Made by a program: the position numbers and the translations under genes. Source: JBEKTY01 sp049515555 (GTDB lineage: Bacteria; Planctomycetota; Planctomycetia; Pirellulales; Thermoguttaceae). From it: a stretch of 64,000 bases of DNA. The notes beneath the pieces are model-generated. The model saw only the letters and a list, made by a program, of their open reading frames with translations. It was not told the origin of the DNA and searched no databases. This document shows, one piece after another, positions 62,979 to 64,000 of this stretch (the first letter of the stretch is position 1; each line of letters begins with the position of its first letter). The DNA lies in assembly GCA_049515555.1 (NCBI GenBank), contig JBEKTY010000029.1, positions 1 through 64,000 on the forward strand, read 5' to 3'.

Positions 62979-64000
62979 ATGCCGATTACCACCCAAGAAA
63001 TCAGCGACGATCAACGGGATCGGATCGTTTGCGTGAAGGAAGGCCATTTTCTCGATCTGAAAGACGTGCGGATACAGCCTTCAAAGCTCACGAGGACAAT
63101 TTCCGGGCTAGCAAACGCTGATGGCGGGGAGATCTACATCGGCATAAGCCAATCGTCTCCGAAGCATTCTTGGAAGGGTTTTCCAACCGTTGAGGCGGCA
63201 AACGGATACTTGCAGGTATTCGAGGATCTTTTCCCCTTGGGGCACGATTATGTCTACGCTTTCTTGAGTCATCCTTCTGAAGTTGGCCTGCTCTTGCACG
63301 TAACGGTTCGTAAGACGCGGGCAATCGTGAAGGCGTCGGATGGTTTTCCATACCTGAGACGTGGTGCACAAAACCTGCCCGTCGATACATCCGACAAACG
63401 TCGGCGACTTGAACTGAACAAAGGCATCATCACATTCGAGGTTGAGACCGTTGGCGCACCAGTTACCTCGATAACGCAATCCGAAACTGTAAGAAAATTC
63501 ATTTCCGAGGTTATTCCCACCACGGAACCTGAACCATGGTTGCAGAAGCAACAACTAATTCAGGACGCCAAGCCAACTGTCGCCGGTGTGCTGCTCTTTG
63601 CCGATCTACCACAAGCGATTCTTCCAAAACGCAGCGGGATCAAGATTTACCGGTATAAGACTGGCAAGCAGGAGGGTAGCCGTGACAGTCTCGTGGACAC
63701 CCCGATTTCGGTTGAAGGCTGTGCTTACGACCTAATCAGGGATGCTGTGTTCAAGACACAGGAGATCATTAGTAACGTGCACGTGCTCTCGGCCGATAGC
63801 CTTGAGCACGTTGAATATCCATCGGAAGCGCTTCACGAAGTAATCACGAATGCTGTTATTCACAGGGACTACGAAATCGCTGACGACGTTCACGTTCGGA
63901 TATTCGATAATCGGGTCGAAGTCGAAAGCCCAGGTCGCCTCGCCGGGCACGTAACCGTCAAGAACATCTTGCGAGAAAGCTTTCGCCGCAACGGCAACCT
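62979..64000 (+). CDS. AlbA_2/ATPase-type putative DNA-binding or regulatory protein (partial)
   Basis: At least 340 codons from ATG 62979; the frame is open to the window end, so the C-terminus is missing. The N-terminal part (ESHFLD-like EGHFLDLKDVRIQPSK, SGLANADGGEIYIGIS, about 20-57) is an AlbA_2/Schlafen-like AAA_4 domain. The region about 275-320 (EYPSEALHEVITNAVIHRDY, VRIFDNRVEVESPGRL) matches the HATPase_c_4 segment that follows it in RecG-related transcriptional regulators and helicase-like proteins. Codon usage is markedly A+T-richer than in the preceding genes (many AAA, ATA, AAT, TTT codons), which suggests acquisition by transfer. Proteins of this type occur on mobile or defence islands, but no partner gene is visible inside the window. 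Confidence 0.8.
   Translation, partial: MPITTQEISDDQRDRIVCVKEGHFLDLKDVRIQPSKLTRTISGLANADGGEIYIGISQSSPKHSWKGFPTVEAANGYLQVFEDLFPLGHDYVYAFLSHPSEVGLLLHVTVRKTRAIVKASDGFPYLRRGAQNLPVDTSDKRRRLELNKGIITFEVETVGAPVTSITQSETVRKFISEVIPTTEPEPWLQKQQLIQDAKPTVAGVLLFADLPQAILPKRSGIKIYRYKTGKQEGSRDSLVDTPISVEGCAYDLIRDAVFKTQEIISNVHVLSADSLEHVEYPSEALHEVITNAVIHRDYEIADDVHVRIFDNRVEVESPGRLAGHVTVKNILRESFRRNGN

Overview
The window reads as chromosomal DNA of a high-G+C planctomycete (Pirellulales-like). I infer this from three large secreted proteins with the planctomycete N-terminal motif of the L-x-x-E-x-L-E-x-R-x-L-L-S type, a Cys-rich protein resembling the YTV cell-wall proteins, a Pkn-type kinase with leucine-rich repeats, a GH116 protein carrying a domain typical of planctomycete GH32 enzymes, and unusually dense intergenic palindromes. 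No rRNA, tRNA, CRISPR array or transposase gene was recognised.

Layout. 0.7-8.5 kb: metabolic and housekeeping genes (cyclophilin-like lipoprotein, zinc-ribbon protein, aroA, PQQ-propeller protein, jelly-roll-type secreted protein, iron-type alcohol dehydrogenase, PfkB sugar kinase). 8.6-12.1 kb: a GH116 tail relic, a BON-domain protein and a GT4/six-hairpin fusion glycosyltransferase. 12.4-18 kb: a signalling cluster of a CheB-CheR-PAS fusion, a PAS histidine kinase and a single-domain response regulator, with overlapping genes, followed by a protein that joins a complete CsrA domain to a complete phospho-receiver domain. 18.5-29 kb: GH116/DUF608 glycosidase, a sigma-70 factor and a 1645-residue Ser/Thr kinase with about forty 21-residue LRR units. 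29-55.8 kb: cell-surface region with a subtilase, an outer-membrane barrel protein, a 921-residue secreted protein, a 5652-residue giant with a metzincin motif, and the YTV-like protein. 56-62.7 kb: nifU, nifS, an isochorismatase/ThuA-like fusion, an MFS transporter and an enolase-superfamily enzyme, mostly overlapping. From 62.98 kb: an AlbA_2/ATPase-like gene of visibly lower G+C that runs off the right edge.

The most novel item is the CsrA-receiver fusion (17315-17971). Both halves keep their key residues (L4, R6 and R44 of CsrA; E77/D78, D133, T163 and K185 of the receiver). Its position behind the sensor and response-regulator genes suggests a phosphorylation-gated post-transcriptional regulator. 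This is inference: no partner RNA or phosphotransfer can be shown from sequence.

A second theme is the invasion of the region by short palindromic repeats of at least nine families. They lie in most gaps, supply stop codons to two genes, and sit in frame inside two enzymes, aroA and the GH116 gene. A G-rich, quadruplex-capable repeat lies directly upstream of two start codons in the same orientation relative to the genes.
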